From positions 28,780 through 92,779 of IMG/VR virus record IMGVR_UViG_3300042010_000030: 64,000 nt of DNA; one strand, 5' to 3'. Shown in pieces: positions 1 through 7,518 of the stretch. This DNA is from a virus. A model generated the notes under the pieces. It was not told where the DNA came from, made no database searches, and worked only from the letters and a program-made list of their open reading frames with translations. The position numbers and the translations under genes were made by a program. Every line of letters starts with the position of its first letter. Positions within the stretch are counted from its first letter, which is position 1.

Positions 1-1
1 A

Positions 2-373
2 CGCGATGCCAAAGAGTATCTGCGTCGTGTGATTGAAGACTACGCGACACTGGGGTTCGAAGTTGAGCAAGAGGTTGACTTGTTCGACCTGAGCGTCTAC
101 ATCAATGACCCTGAGCTTCAAGCGTTCTTCATGACTCAGCGCATGAACATTCAGCAAGTGCAGACTGAAGCACTCGGTGAAATTCTGAGCGAGGCGAACG
201 CTGGTGTTGACAGACTCAATCGAGTCAACGAAACCAACGAAGCAATCGCCCTGAAGAACGGTCTAAGCAGCATGCGCAAGATCATCAACGTCATTGTGGC
301 GCGACTCGAGGAGAAGAACATCTTCTTGAGTGATGAGATCAACAAGGTCTCTGAGCGCGACACGATTCACTGA
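2..373 (+). CDS. hypothetical protein, 5' truncated by window edge
   Basis: The reading frame is open from the window edge to a TGA at 371-373, so this is the C-terminal part of a longer gene lying upstream of uvsX. A GTG at 29 is in frame, but nothing like a ribosome site precedes it, so I treat the gene as cut by the window. The visible 123 residues are rich in E, N, R and L and look helical (for example MTQRMNIQQVQTEALGEIL). I do not recognise the family. In T4 the region before uvsX holds DNA-modification and replication genes, but nothing here assigns it to one of them. Confidence 0.7.
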   Translation, partial: RDAKEYLRRVIEDYATLGFEVEQEVDLFDLSVYINDPELQAFFMTQRMNIQQVQTEALGEILSEANAGVDRLNRVNETNEAIALKNGLSSMRKIINVIVARLEEKNIFLSDEINKVSERDTIH

Positions 374-395
374 TCCACATAAGTAAACCGTAAAT

Positions 396-422
396 ACTAC
401 ACGGGTCGATTGCCCGTGTAGT
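396..422 (+). terminator. strong hairpin without U-tract between two genes
   Basis: A perfect 10-bp stem (ACTACACGGG / CCCGTGTAGT) with a 7-nt loop lies between the truncated gene and uvsX. No T-run follows, so it is either a weak terminator or an RNA-processing hairpin. CGTAAATAC just upstream resembles a late promoter. The uvsX ribosome site (AAAGGAAAG) follows about 20 nt later. Confidence 0.5.
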
Positions 423-456
423 CTCACCTGTAAACTCCTAAAGGAAAGCATCAATT

Positions 457-1542
457 ATGTCGAGTATTATGGAACGTATGAAGAAAGCCTCGTTTGTTGA
501 CAGTGCTGCTGCACTCTCTTCATCCGAGTTCTTCAAGGGGACTGACCTGGTCGCTATGCCGGTCTACATGATGAACGTAGCGTTCTCTGGCACCCTTGAC
601 GGTGGCTTCATGCGCGGTCTGCACCAACTCGCAGGTCCTTCTAAGCACTTCAAATCGAACATGGCGCTTGTGTTGTGCAAAGCGTTTCAAGACAAGTACA
701 AAGACGGGATCATCCTGTTCTACGACTCGGAGTTCGGTGCAACGCCTGAATACTTCGAAACTGCGGGGATCGACAACGACCGCGTGTTCCACATCCCGAT
801 TACCAACATCGAAGAACTGAACTTCGACCTGAACAAGAAGCTTGACGAACTCACCAAGAAAGATCGGGTGATGATCTTCGTTGACTCCATCGGTAACCTT
901 GCCTCGAAGAAAGAAGTCGAGGACGTCAAGAATGAGAAGTCTGTCGGTGACATGACTCGGGCCAAGACCCTGAAAAGTCTGTTCCGTATCGTCACGCCGA
1001 AGCTGACCACGAAAGACATTCCGATGGTCTGCATCAACCACACCTACGACACTCAGGAAATGTATTCCAAGAAAGTCGTGTCCGGTGGTACTGGTATCGA
1101 ATACAGCTCCCATACTGTACTGATCATCGGTAAACGTCAAGTAAAAGAAGGTACTGAACTGCTGGGCTTTGAGTTCGTGCTGAACGTCAACAAATCGCGC
1201 TTCATCAAAGAGAAGTCGGCTATCCCTATCACTGTGACCTATGACGGTGGTGTTGATCGCTTTTCTGGATTGCTTGATGTTGCTCTGGAAACTGGCCATG
1301 TCGAGAAGCCAAAGAATGGCTGGTTCACTCGTCCTGGTGTTGCCGGTGATCGCAACTGGCGTCGGGCTGATACAAGCAGTGACGCATTCTGGGATCCTCT
1401 GGTTAATGATCAGAGCTTCAAAGACGCGGTACAACAGATGTTCTCGCTGACCAGTCCGAAGACTTTCACCATTGATGATGGGGTTGAGGAAATTGATGGC
1501 GTTCGCATCGACAAGGCAACTGGTGAGATCATCGAAGATTAA
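457..1542 (+). CDS. uvsX: UvsX-type RecA-like recombinase
   Basis: A 361-residue strand-exchange protein of the T4 UvsX branch of the RecA/Rad51 ATPases. It would coat single-stranded DNA and drive homologous pairing for recombination-dependent replication. The Walker A region reads AGPSKHFKS near residue 70, the relaxed UvsX form rather than the canonical RecA GPESSGKT. Walker B is VMIFVDSIG near residue 140, and the later YDTQEMYSKKVVSGGTGIEY stretch matches the UvsX L2/core region. Length is close to T4 UvsX (about 390). The start is ATG with AAAGGAAAG upstream. The helicase gene follows 78 nt later, the T4 recombination-replication neighbourhood. Confidence 0.93.
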   Translation: MSSIMERMKKASFVDSAAALSSSEFFKGTDLVAMPVYMMNVAFSGTLDGGFMRGLHQLAGPSKHFKSNMALVLCKAFQDKYKDGIILFYDSEFGATPEYFETAGIDNDRVFHIPITNIEELNFDLNKKLDELTKKDRVMIFVDSIGNLASKKEVEDVKNEKSVGDMTRAKTLKSLFRIVTPKLTTKDIPMVCINHTYDTQEMYSKKVVSGGTGIEYSSHTVLIIGKRQVKEGTELLGFEFVLNVNKSRFIKEKSAIPITVTYDGGVDRFSGLLDVALETGHVEKPKNGWFTRPGVAGDRNWRRADTSSDAFWDPLVNDQSFKDAVQQMFSLTSPKTFTIDDGVEEIDGVRIDKATGEIIED

Positions 1543-1552
1543 GCAATAGGCG

Positions 1553-1589
1553 TTGTTAATAGCCGTGCAGTCTAATACACTGTGCGGCT
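1553..1589 (+). promoter_or_regulatory. putative promoter whose -10 lies in a hairpin loop
   Basis: TTGTTA (1553-1558), 17 nt, then TACACT (1576-1581). The same DNA forms a 10-bp RNA-type stem (AGCCGTGCAG 1561-1570 / CTGTGCGGCT 1580-1589, two G-U pairs) whose loop TCTAATACA holds the start of the -10. It lies just before the helicase gene. Confidence 0.45.
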
Positions 1590-1620
1590 ATCTCATTTAA
1601 GTTGTTGTCGGAGTAGTAGT

Positions 1621-3027
1621 GTGCAGTCCATAGAACAAAGTATCCTAAAGGGTTTAATGTACGATGATGAATTTTCGAGGAAAGTATATCCATACCTGAA
1701 AGAAGAGTACTTCGATGGCGCAACCCGCGAAGTCTTCAACCTCTTTGGTGAGCTGTACGACAAGTATTCAACCATACCAAGTATGGAGGCAATGCTAGTT
1801 TCGATTCAAGCGAAAGGCTTGTCTGAGGATGTGTTTGAAAGCGCGGTCGAAACATTGCAGGGCGCGTACAACTCGAAAGATGATGCACCTGATACCAAGT
1901 GGCTCATCGACGAAACCGAGAAGTACTGTACCGACAAGGCATTGTTCAATGCGATCTACAAATCCATCTCAATCATCGAGGGCAGTGACAAGAAGCTGGA
2001 CAAGCATGCAATCCCTGAGATTCTGGATGAAGCGCTGTCGATCAGCTTTGAGCAGTCTGTAGGCTCTGACTACCTCGAAGATGCGATGCGCCGCTTTGAG
2101 TACTACACCAACACCGAGTTGCGTCTGAAGTTCCCGTTGAATGCGCTGAACGCGTTGACCAACGGTGGCTTGCCTCCTAAGACCCTGTCAGCGTTCCTGG
2201 CTGGTTCGAACGTCGGTAAGTCTGCGTTGATGTGCTATCTGGCCGGTGAATGGCTGAAGATGGGTAAGAACGTTCTGTACATCACTCTGGAAATGTCTGA
2301 AGAGGCAGTTCAGGAGCGTATTGATGCGAACTTGCTTGATATCTCGACTGACGACCTGAAGAATCCTGACCTTGATAAGGAATGGTTCCTTGGTAAAGTC
2401 AATGCACTCAAACTGAAGACAGTTGGTAAGTTGATTGTCAAAGAGTATCCGACAAGCTCGGCACACTCAGGACACTTCCGACACTTGCTGAAAGAGTTGC
2501 GTCAGAAGAAGAAATTCAAACCTGATGTGATCTTCATCGACTATATCAACATCTGTGCTAGTGCGCGTTATAAGGCCGGTGGCGGGGCGAACTCATACAC
2601 AACAGTCAAATCGACTGCGGAAGAGCTACGCGGGCTCGCTGTTGAGTTTAATCTGCCTATTGTGACAGCGACTCAAACAACGCGTGAGGGGATGAGTTCG
2701 CAGAACCCAGACATGGCGTCAACGTCTGAGTCTGTGGGGTTACCTCAAACACTCGACTGGTTTGCGGCTATCGTCACCAACGATGAGTTGATGGAGATGG
2801 GTCGACAGATGATGATCCTGATCAAGACGCGCTTTGGTAACAAGCAAGGCATGAAGCGTCAGTTGTTGGGGATCGATTGGAATCGGATGCGCTACAGCGA
2901 TGTGGACTCAGACACCGAGAAGGATCAGAAGGTGAAAGCTGTACAGCAAGCAGTCGCTAAAGACGAACCGCTGTTCAACAAGCAGCCGAGAGTGACAGGC
3001 ATCCCAGCAGATATTGACTGGGGTTGA
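1621..3027 (+). CDS. replicative DNA helicase, T4 gp41 family (DnaB-like)
   Basis: A 468-residue RecA-fold hexameric helicase that would unwind DNA at the phage fork together with a primase. Its order matches T4 gp41 (475 aa): an N-terminal helical domain, then the P-loop LAGSNVGKS near residue 195, Walker B DVIFIDYINIC near residue 300, and the ENSYTT-equivalent NSYTTVKSTAEELRGLAVE. SESVGLPQTLDWFAAIV matches the gp41 SAGLPATADFMLAVI segment. I choose GTG at 1621 because GGAG lies 7 nt upstream (1610-1613); an in-frame ATG at 1582 would add a basic Cys/Ser-rich tail absent from gp41. It ends 12 nt before a promoter-hairpin. Confidence 0.9.
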   Translation: MQSIEQSILKGLMYDDEFSRKVYPYLKEEYFDGATREVFNLFGELYDKYSTIPSMEAMLVSIQAKGLSEDVFESAVETLQGAYNSKDDAPDTKWLIDETEKYCTDKALFNAIYKSISIIEGSDKKLDKHAIPEILDEALSISFEQSVGSDYLEDAMRRFEYYTNTELRLKFPLNALNALTNGGLPPKTLSAFLAGSNVGKSALMCYLAGEWLKMGKNVLYITLEMSEEAVQERIDANLLDISTDDLKNPDLDKEWFLGKVNALKLKTVGKLIVKEYPTSSAHSGHFRHLLKELRQKKKFKPDVIFIDYINICASARYKAGGGANSYTTVKSTAEELRGLAVEFNLPIVTATQTTREGMSSQNPDMASTSESVGLPQTLDWFAAIVTNDELMEMGRQMMILIKTRFGNKQGMKRQLLGIDWNRMRYSDVDSDTEKDQKVKAVQQAVAKDEPLFNKQPRVTGIPADIDWG

Positions 3028-3039
3028 TGAGGAAAGTAG

Positions 3040-3068
3040 TTGACAAGGGCCTTCGGGCCCTTTACCAT
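3040..3068 (+). promoter_or_regulatory. early-type promoter with a terminator-like hairpin as its spacer
   Basis: TTGACA (3040-3045), exactly 17 nt, then TACCAT (3063-3068). The spacer is a perfect 7-bp stem AAGGGCC / GGCCCTT closed by a TTCG tetraloop. One sequence can therefore end the helicase transcript and start the next unit. Confidence 0.7.
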
Positions 3069-3109
3069 GGACACATAGAAAGCAAACAACGCGAAGAAGG
3101 ACAGACATC

Positions 3110-3343
3110 ATGAACGTTACTGAAGCAACCAAACTCTACAGTCGCAACTGGAACAAGCCTTTCACCACACTTGAAGCGCTGTTCGCTCAAATCAAGATTC
3201 TGGCCGAAAACGGTTGCTACACCATGTGCATCGGTGTTAACAGTGATGAAGCCTACGCGACCGTCTGCACTCTTCGCGATCTCGGCTATGAAGTTGAAGA
3301 CTACAACGGCGGCAACGAAATCCTCGAAATCACCTGGGGCTAA
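3110..3343 (+). CDS. small hypothetical protein
   Basis: A 77-residue acidic protein with no motif I recognise (starts MNVTEATKLYSRNWNKPFTT). The start follows the leader GAAGAAGGACAGACATC, a variant of the ribosome-site leader that recurs in this phage (GAAGAAGGAATTACATC). It is the first gene after the hairpin promoter at 3040 and heads a run of small early-type genes. It is followed 4 nt later by the next ORF. Confidence 0.75.
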   Translation: MNVTEATKLYSRNWNKPFTTLEALFAQIKILAENGCYTMCIGVNSDEAYATVCTLRDLGYEVEDYNGGNEILEITWG

Positions 3344-3347
3344 CATC

Positions 3348-3602
3348 ATGCTCACCCTCAAAGCAGTCAACAAAGCTATCGCAGCTCGAGGCATCAAAGC
3401 TGAACTGGTTCAAGGCAACGGCTACCTGTGGTTCTTCGGTGCTGATGTCGAGTACGCGCAAACCACAAGCGTGTCCGTGTGTCGTCTAAACCATCTGACA
3501 CTTGAGCGTTGGATGTCCGAACTCGATAGCTTCGTCGCCGACTCGAAAAAAGTTGAAAATGATTTAGCTGAAAGGGTTTACAATCGCATCAAGCCTCAGT
3601 AA
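3348..3602 (+). CDS. small hypothetical protein
   Basis: An 84-residue protein starting MLTLKAVNKAIAARGIKAEL. The GNGYLWFFG segment gives it the look of a small alpha/beta domain seen in many phage unknowns, but I cannot name it. The ATG at 3348 is chosen because it lies 4 nt after the previous stop, giving translational coupling. No signal peptide or membrane segment. Confidence 0.7.
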   Translation: MLTLKAVNKAIAARGIKAELVQGNGYLWFFGADVEYAQTTSVSVCRLNHLTLERWMSELDSFVADSKKVENDLAERVYNRIKPQ

Positions 3603-3645
3603 TATACACGGACTGAAGCAAACAACGTGAAAGAGGAACTACATC

Positions 3646-3927
3646 ATGAATCCTACTCTCAAATACATTGAACAATCGCTGAACGTCAAATTGGGCAAAC
3701 TTCTCGCACCAAGCGGTTGCAGCTACGCCTACAGCGGCACGCTAAGCGAAGTCATTTTGACTGAATTGATCAAGACCACTGTTCTTGAGTGGCAGGATGA
3801 GAGCGCGCATGATTGTGGTAACGACGACGGTATGTTGTACGTCTATCTGCCATCGAATGAAGAGCTTGAAGAAGGTGAGCTGTTCATCTGTGTTGACGTT
3901 GCTAATAACGTCATTGACTTTTGTTAA
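3646..3927 (+). CDS. small acidic hypothetical protein
   Basis: A 93-residue acidic protein (start MNPTLKYIEQSLNVKLGKLL) behind the recurrent leader AACAACGTGAAAGAGGAACTACATC. There is no recognisable motif; the C-terminal half (LYVYLPSNEELEEGELFICV) suggests beta strands. It is followed 10 nt later by the next gene, so probably one transcript. Confidence 0.72.
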   Translation: MNPTLKYIEQSLNVKLGKLLAPSGCSYAYSGTLSEVILTELIKTTVLEWQDESAHDCGNDDGMLYVYLPSNEELEEGELFICVDVANNVIDFC

Positions 3928-3937
3928 GGGGTTCATC

Positions 3938-4312
3938 ATGGGTAAGCTCTATTTTCACTGTGGCATTTACTGTGGCGTCCTCAAGATAAAACCTGAAGTG
4001 TTGGGTTCACTGTATGCCACTGGTCTTGAGATGTCGACCATCGGCCGCGAACTGCGTATTCCTGATGAAGGTGAACGCCATGTCTTCAGCAACAACGACA
4101 ACCTGTTCAACGGCCTGCGTGTCGCGATCAGCAAAAACTTGATTGATGTTGCTGACCTGGTTGTTCATTACGACCACATCGTTGACGGCAAAGTTCAAAC
4201 TACAATGGTAACATTCACTCAGGATGGATGCGCTACTCACTGGCCTATCGGGTTCTTTGATCAGTGCGAAAACGACCTGATGACTCTCCTCAACTGGGAA
4301 CCTATCGCATGA
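3938..4312 (+). CDS. hypothetical protein
   Basis: A 124-residue protein with no recognised domain. The ATG at 3938 (MGKLYFHCGIYCGVLKIKPE) has GGGGTTCATC before it and fits the 10-nt gap to the upstream gene; a longer frame exists but would overlap that gene extensively. Its stop overlaps the next start in an ATGA arrangement, so the two are translationally coupled. Confidence 0.68.
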   Translation: MGKLYFHCGIYCGVLKIKPEVLGSLYATGLEMSTIGRELRIPDEGERHVFSNNDNLFNGLRVAISKNLIDVADLVVHYDHIVDGKVQTTMVTFTQDGCATHWPIGFFDQCENDLMTLLNWEPIA

Positions 4313-4776
4313 AGTTTCGTTTAAAAATTGGTCACTTTTACGGCCCGCTCAACCCTGAATTGAACAGCGGTCGCACCTACGGTATGCTGATGGTGCCGTG
4401 GATTAAGACGGCTCGTGACTACCTGGGCACTGGTCTGAAAGAAACCAAATCGCTCGCTGACTTCTTGCGTGCTTCAACAGAAGATGCCAACGGCGTATTC
4501 AAAGGCGCTGAAGTAACAGTTGACACTGCGATGTTTCCGTTCTTGGTGCATGTTCCACTGCCACTGCCAAACAACGCGGTCGTCGACTTCATTGATGAAC
4601 ACGGTGAATTGGAGCCGCCTGTAACGTGCATCGTGGCCAATGCGCCATATGAAGGTAATCCGTCGATCAAGATCGTCAAAGACGCCTTGTATCAACTGAT
4701 AGAACTCCACAAATGGGACGATGTTCGCCGCCTCGCTGAAGTACTGATGGATATTGAAGATGCACAATCTGTCTGA
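4309..4776 (+). CDS. hypothetical protein
   Basis: A 155-residue protein starting MKFRLKIGHFYGPLNPELNS, coupled to the previous gene by ATGA. It has a mix of beta-type segments (MFPFLVHVPLPLPNNAVVDF) and a helical C-terminus (VKDALYQLIELHKWDDVRRL). I do not recognise a family. Its last 17 nt overlap the start of the next small gene. Confidence 0.68.
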   Translation: MKFRLKIGHFYGPLNPELNSGRTYGMLMVPWIKTARDYLGTGLKETKSLADFLRASTEDANGVFKGAEVTVDTAMFPFLVHVPLPLPNNAVVDFIDEHGELEPPVTCIVANAPYEGNPSIKIVKDALYQLIELHKWDDVRRLAEVLMDIEDAQSV

Positions 4777-4909
4777 CTTCGTCGCATATGATGATGAGAT
4801 AACCACAGGCGCACACCCTGTACTGGTGTGGTCGCTGAAGACTGGTTATTACTTCACTCAATTCGGATTTGTGATCGATGGTCTCAAGATCATCGCTCGC
4901 CTGAAGTAA
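4760..4909 (+). CDS. very small hypothetical protein
   Basis: A 49-residue ORF (MHNLSDFVAYDDEITTGAHP...) whose start overlaps the previous gene by 17 nt. The phase, codon use and tight packing fit a real gene. Function unknown. Confidence 0.55.
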   Translation: MHNLSDFVAYDDEITTGAHPVLVWSLKTGYYFTQFGFVIDGLKIIARLK

Positions 4910-4967
4910 CGTTTCACACTGAACGCAGGGTTATCCTGCAACCTAACCGAAAGGAAGTAGATCCAAA

Positions 4968-5309
4968 ATGGCAAAAGAAATCGTAGAAATCGTGATCCCT
5001 TCGTCCCCTGTTGATCGCAAAGCGGTTGCTGACGGTATCAAGGAAATCAGCAACAGCCTGACCCGCATCGAAGGCGAACGTACCTACATCAAGGAGTCAA
5101 TTGACGCCCTGAGCGAGAAGTACAACCTCGACAAGAAGTACCTGCGTCGTATGGCTCGTGACTACCACAAAGACCAGTTCGAAGTGGTGACCGAGGAAGA
5201 TGCTCAGTACTCCGACTTGTTCGAAGTGATCATGCTGTCTGGCAAGTCTGCGCCTGTAGACGATGAAGACGAAGACCTGTCCGACGAGGATCTTGATGAT
5301 GCGGCGTGA
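4968..5309 (+). CDS. DsbA-like double-stranded DNA-binding protein
   Basis: A 113-residue protein resembling T4 DsbA (89 aa), a small dsDNA-binding protein linked to late transcription. The shared region is the helix after a gap, KYNLDKKYLRRMARDYHKDQFEVVTEEDAQYSDLFE-like, which aligns with the DsbA ELGVDGKMFNRLLALYHKDN region. The C-terminus is an acidic tail (DDEDEDLSDEDLDDAA) not found in T4 DsbA. The ribosome site is GAAAGGAAGTAG. A GCAGG/CCTGC hairpin lies upstream. The 3' end overlaps the next gene by 14 nt. Confidence 0.7.
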   Translation: MAKEIVEIVIPSSPVDRKAVADGIKEISNSLTRIEGERTYIKESIDALSEKYNLDKKYLRRMARDYHKDQFEVVTEEDAQYSDLFEVIMLSGKSAPVDDEDEDLSDEDLDDAA

Positions 5310-5511
5310 TAACGCATTCGCACTCGGTGGGTTGATTGTCGTACTCATCTGGATCTTGGGCATCATCGGCTACATCATGAACGCTTGGAAGTGCATATCG
5401 AACTTTATGGACGCACCAACAATCGGTCAAGCATCGACTGTTGCATGGGTTCAACTGATCGGCATCTTCACTGGCCCGATTGGTAGTGTGATGGGTTGGT
5501 TTGTTTGGTAA
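5296..5511 (+). CDS. small membrane protein
   Basis: A 71-residue protein with a strong N-terminal membrane segment (ALGGLIVVLIWILGIIGYIM) and a second hydrophobic stretch near the C-terminus (VQLIGIFTGPIGSVMGWFVW). Two-helix phage membrane proteins of this size include superinfection-immunity (Imm-like) and holin-like proteins, but no diagnostic motif decides. It overlaps the DsbA-like gene by 14 nt, suggesting coupled translation; ATG codons at 5296 and 5299 are both possible starts. Confidence 0.65.
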   Translation: MMRRDNAFALGGLIVVLIWILGIIGYIMNAWKCISNFMDAPTIGQASTVAWVQLIGIFTGPIGSVMGWFVW

Positions 5512-5524
5512 GTTGAAAACAATG

Positions 5525-5553
5525 CTGTACACTTCAGACAAAGGAGTGTACAG
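5525..5553 (+). promoter_or_regulatory. 9-bp hairpin upstream of the HNH gene
   Basis: Perfect inverted repeat CTGTACACT (5525-5533) / AGTGTACAG (5545-5553) with an 11-nt loop that contains AAAGG. No T-run follows. It could be an operator, a processing site or a weak terminator. Confidence 0.45.
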
Positions 5554-5587
5554 TACTTGCACTAAACATCTGAAGTTGGAACTACAT

Positions 5588-5968
5588 ATGCGAAATCCAT
5601 CAAACTATGAGCGTTTGACCACTGTACCTCTTGAAGATGTTGTTGGTATGATAGGCTTACCGCCTCATCGCCCAACGATAACTATCATGGGTCAAGAGCT
5701 AAAGTTATACAGCTTGCGTTTGCGCACCTTCGCTAAGACTGGCACGCGCTGTCATGGATGTGGAGCTTACGCGTCGTTCTTCGCAGTTGAGAGACAGGTA
5801 AATGGTGGCACTGACAAGTATCACTTGAACTTATACGGTCTTGTGGATGGTCGTGAAGAGTTGTTTACATGTGATCATGTGCATGCACGCTCTAAAGGCG
5901 GTGCAAACAACCTCAGCAACACGCAAACGATGTGCATCACTTGTAACAGCAATAAAGCTGATAAGTAA
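5588..5968 (+). CDS. HNH endonuclease-like protein
   Basis: A 126-residue protein with a split zinc-binding HNH core: CHGCG near residue 57, then FTCDHVHARSKGGANNLSNT (the DH...N element) and MCITCNSNKADK at the C-terminus. This matches the compact His-Cys HNH nucleases of phages, either homing endonucleases or genome-processing nucleases. I choose ATG 5588 (MRNPSNYERL) although the frame runs back to 5501, because the hairpin at 5525-5553 would otherwise lie inside the gene. It ends 6 nt before a tRNA. Confidence 0.75.
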   Translation: MRNPSNYERLTTVPLEDVVGMIGLPPHRPTITIMGQELKLYSLRLRTFAKTGTRCHGCGAYASFFAVERQVNGGTDKYHLNLYGLVDGREELFTCDHVHARSKGGANNLSNTQTMCITCNSNKADK

Positions 5969-5974
5969 CACTCT

Positions 5975-6048
5975 GGGCCCATAGCTCAATGGAGAGCTGA
6001 GTCCTCATAAGACTTGGGTTGTCGGTTCGAGTCCGGCTGGGCCCACCA
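5975..6048 (+). tRNA. tRNA with CAT anticodon (Met or Ile2)
   Basis: Full cloverleaf: acceptor GGGCCCA / TGGGCCC, D-arm GCTC/GAGC, anticodon arm GAGTC-CTCATAA-GACTT, T-loop TTCGAGT, discriminator A and encoded CCA. The anticodon is CAT. The acceptor is fully paired, so it is not an initiator. It could read AUG, or AUA if the C is lysidinylated. Confidence 0.93.
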
Positions 6049-6088
6049 TATTTTGAAAGCAACTCCACTAACTGTAAGGAAGTAAACG

Positions 6089-6229
6089 ATGTCCGAAATC
6101 AAAGCTTGCAAATGTAAACACGCTGCACAAGACGCCCTGCACGGTGCCGGCCAGCGCGTACACAACCCTAACGCTAAAGGCGCACTGAAGTGCACTGTAT
6201 GTGGCGCTGGCGGCGAGAAAAAGAAGTAA
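6089..6229 (+). CDS. small zinc-ribbon-like protein
   Basis: A 46-residue protein with two cysteine pairs, CKC near residue 7 and CTVC near residue 36, and a basic end (GGEKKK). The spacing suggests one bound zinc. It has GGAAG upstream of the ATG. Function is unknown; its place between two tRNA-related genes hints at RNA binding, which is inference. Confidence 0.6.
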   Translation: MSEIKACKCKHAAQDALHGAGQRVHNPNAKGALKCTVCGAGGEKKK

Positions 6230-6246
6230 TCGCTAACTACTGATAT

Positions 6247-6268
6247 GAGGGTGGCAAGCGTCACCCTC
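6247..6268 (+). promoter_or_regulatory. 7-bp hairpin before the YqeY-like gene
   Basis: Perfect stem GAGGGTG / CACCCTC with an 8-nt loop, 18 nt before the next start. No U-tract follows. Function unknown. Confidence 0.4.
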
Positions 6269-6286
6269 ACTACAAGGAACACTGTA

Positions 6287-6703
6287 ATGAAGCTGATCGA
6301 CACCCTGAAAGAAATGCGCAATCTTTACCGCAAAGCGCCTAACGTGGTGACTGAGTTCAACCTCTTGACTCTGGTAGTCGGTGAGTGTGAACGTGTAGGT
6401 AAAGAGGTTGATGACCTCGCAGTCCTTTCGATCCTGCGCAAGATGCACGGCTCGAACGCCGAGTGCCTGAAGGTGGCATGCTCGCGGGTTAGTGGTAAGC
6501 TGATGGATGAAAACAATTTCATCAATCAACTGCTGGAAAAGTACACACCGACACAGTTGAGCGCTTCCCAGATCATCCAGCGCATCACACAAAACAGCAT
6601 CACTAACATGGCCGATGCCATGAAGTGGCTGAAGGCTAACTGTGCTGGTCAGTACGACGGTAAGGTTGCTTCTGACGCTGTCAAACAACACTTTGCCAAG
6701 TGA
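6287..6703 (+). CDS. GatB/YqeY-domain-like protein
   Basis: A 138-residue protein with the layout of YqeY, the stand-alone tail domain of the amidotransferase GatB, which contacts tRNA. Similar features are the helical N-terminus, the middle LLEKYTPTQLSASQI (YqeY has EYLPKQLSEEE) and the end MADAMKWLKANCAGQYDGKVASDAV, matching the typical MGKVMGALMPKLKGRADGKLVS pattern. The start is ATG 6287 after CAAGGAAC. It sits in the tRNA region, which fits a tRNA-related role. The family's own function is not settled. Confidence 0.7.
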   Translation: MKLIDTLKEMRNLYRKAPNVVTEFNLLTLVVGECERVGKEVDDLAVLSILRKMHGSNAECLKVACSRVSGKLMDENNFINQLLEKYTPTQLSASQIIQRITQNSITNMADAMKWLKANCAGQYDGKVASDAVKQHFAK

Positions 6704-6726
6704 AATTCGATCGGAGTAGACGTGAC

Positions 6727-6897
6727 ATGCGCAGTCGATTCGCAAACGTTGATTACGAACCACAGCCACTTGATAGGAGCGAGCAATATGAAACGGGACT
6801 GAAACGTGTAGGTGAGCATACCAACTACGCCCAGGAAGATTTGGCTTTCGATGAAGGTCAATCCAAGGGCACTACTGAACAGGAAACCGAAGAATGA
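6727..6897 (+). CDS. small charged hypothetical protein
   Basis: A 56-residue hydrophilic, acidic protein (MRSRFANVDYEPQPLDRSEQ...). I choose ATG 6727 because GGAG lies 9 nt upstream; a GTG at 6700 lacks a ribosome site. It overlaps the next gene by 4 nt (ATGA). Probably disordered. Function unknown. Confidence 0.55.
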   Translation: MRSRFANVDYEPQPLDRSEQYETGLKRVGEHTNYAQEDLAFDEGQSKGTTEQETEE

Positions 6898-7118
6898 AAT
6901 ACCGCGTACAGATGCAAGACACTGTCAATGGCCAAGCGTTCAACTTCGCTATGGTCTATGATGCCTGCATGCCAAACGGTGCAAGTGACTCTGCTATTGC
7001 CGAGTTTCCTGAAGCGACTGTTGTTAGCATAACTGTCGTCCAACCGAACTTGGGTGAATTGCTGCAACAAGCAATTGATAAAATTGCTGTAGAGGAGTTG
7101 CTACAACGGGTAGCATAG
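6894..7118 (+). CDS. small hypothetical protein
   Basis: A 74-residue protein (MKYRVQMQDTVNGQAFNFAM...) with a predicted strand-rich N-terminus and a leucine-rich helical tail (LGELLQQAIDKIAVEELLQR). It is coupled to the previous ORF. The promoter TTGCTA-N18-TATAAT begins inside its end. Function unknown. Confidence 0.62.
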   Translation: MKYRVQMQDTVNGQAFNFAMVYDACMPNGASDSAIAEFPEATVVSITVVQPNLGELLQQAIDKIAVEELLQRVA

Positions 7119-7127
7119 TTGTATAAT
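7098..7127 (+). promoter_or_regulatory. promoter with a hairpin in the spacer
   Basis: TTGCTA (7098-7103), 18 nt, TATAAT (7122-7127). TGCTA (7099-7103) and TAGCA (7111-7115) pair around CAACGGG. It would drive the small ORF at 7155 and the tRNA region. Confidence 0.55.
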
Positions 7128-7154
7128 TGGCACTACTATATAGGAGTGTAGGGA

Positions 7155-7241
7155 ATGAAGAAACTGTTGCAAGATTGGGGCAAGTGGTTAAGGTTGCAAT
7201 GTCGAGTGACAGTGGCATACCTCAAAACCCTGAAGTATTGA
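7155..7241 (+). CDS. possible 28-residue peptide
   Basis: MKKLLQDWGKWLRLQCRVTV followed by AYLKTLKY. A basic amphipathic peptide downstream of a good promoter, with GGAG and AGGGA before the ATG. It may be a leader peptide. It is short, so the call is weak. Confidence 0.4.
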   Translation: MKKLLQDWGKWLRLQCRVTVAYLKTLKY

Positions 7242-7435
7242 AAAGATTTACGGTATCAGGATAAAATAATTCGAAAAAGCTTTGTTTTATCCTGATATTA
7301 GAATATACTAAGCACTAAATAGACATACAGAAACAAAGCTGTTCTAGCAACAGCGTTCAATATGATCAGGATGAAGCTAGGCTACTCTGAGGCCTAGATT
7401 AAAGGTTAATAGAGCGCTGCTGTAGAAAAGTTTAT
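7242..7435 (+). other. gene-free leader of the tRNA region, with inverted repeats
   Basis: No ORF. A perfect 13-bp inverted repeat, TATCAGGATAAAA (7254-7266) / TTTTATCCTGATA (7285-7297), is followed by TTAGAATATACTAAG (a TATACT inside a small palindrome), a late-promoter-like CACTAAATAG near 7311-7320, and two small hairpins (GCTGTT/AACAGC; CTAGGC/GCCTAG). It looks like a regulatory or processed leader for the tRNAs. Confidence 0.5.
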
Positions 7436-7513
7436 TGGTAGTGAGCCATCTAGGTGAGGGCACTGGACTGTTAATCCAGATGAAGTAGGGTTCGAATCCC
7501 TGACTACCAGCCA
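7436..7513 (+). tRNA. tRNA-Asn (GTT)
   Basis: Acceptor TGGTAGT / ACTACCA, anticodon arm CTGGA-CTGTTAA-TCCAG giving GTT, T-arm AGGG-TTCGAAT-CCCT, discriminator G and encoded CCA. Confidence 0.92.
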
Positions 7514-7518
7514 AATTC

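Noticed and set aside
520-1434. Long minus-strand frame (304 codons) opposite uvsX
   Set aside because: It mirrors uvsX codon usage, has no ribosome site, and the plus strand clearly encodes a UvsX protein.
5588-5968. HNH protein as a restriction enzyme
   Set aside because: Too small, no methyltransferase or specificity gene beside it; a phage homing or processing nuclease is simpler.
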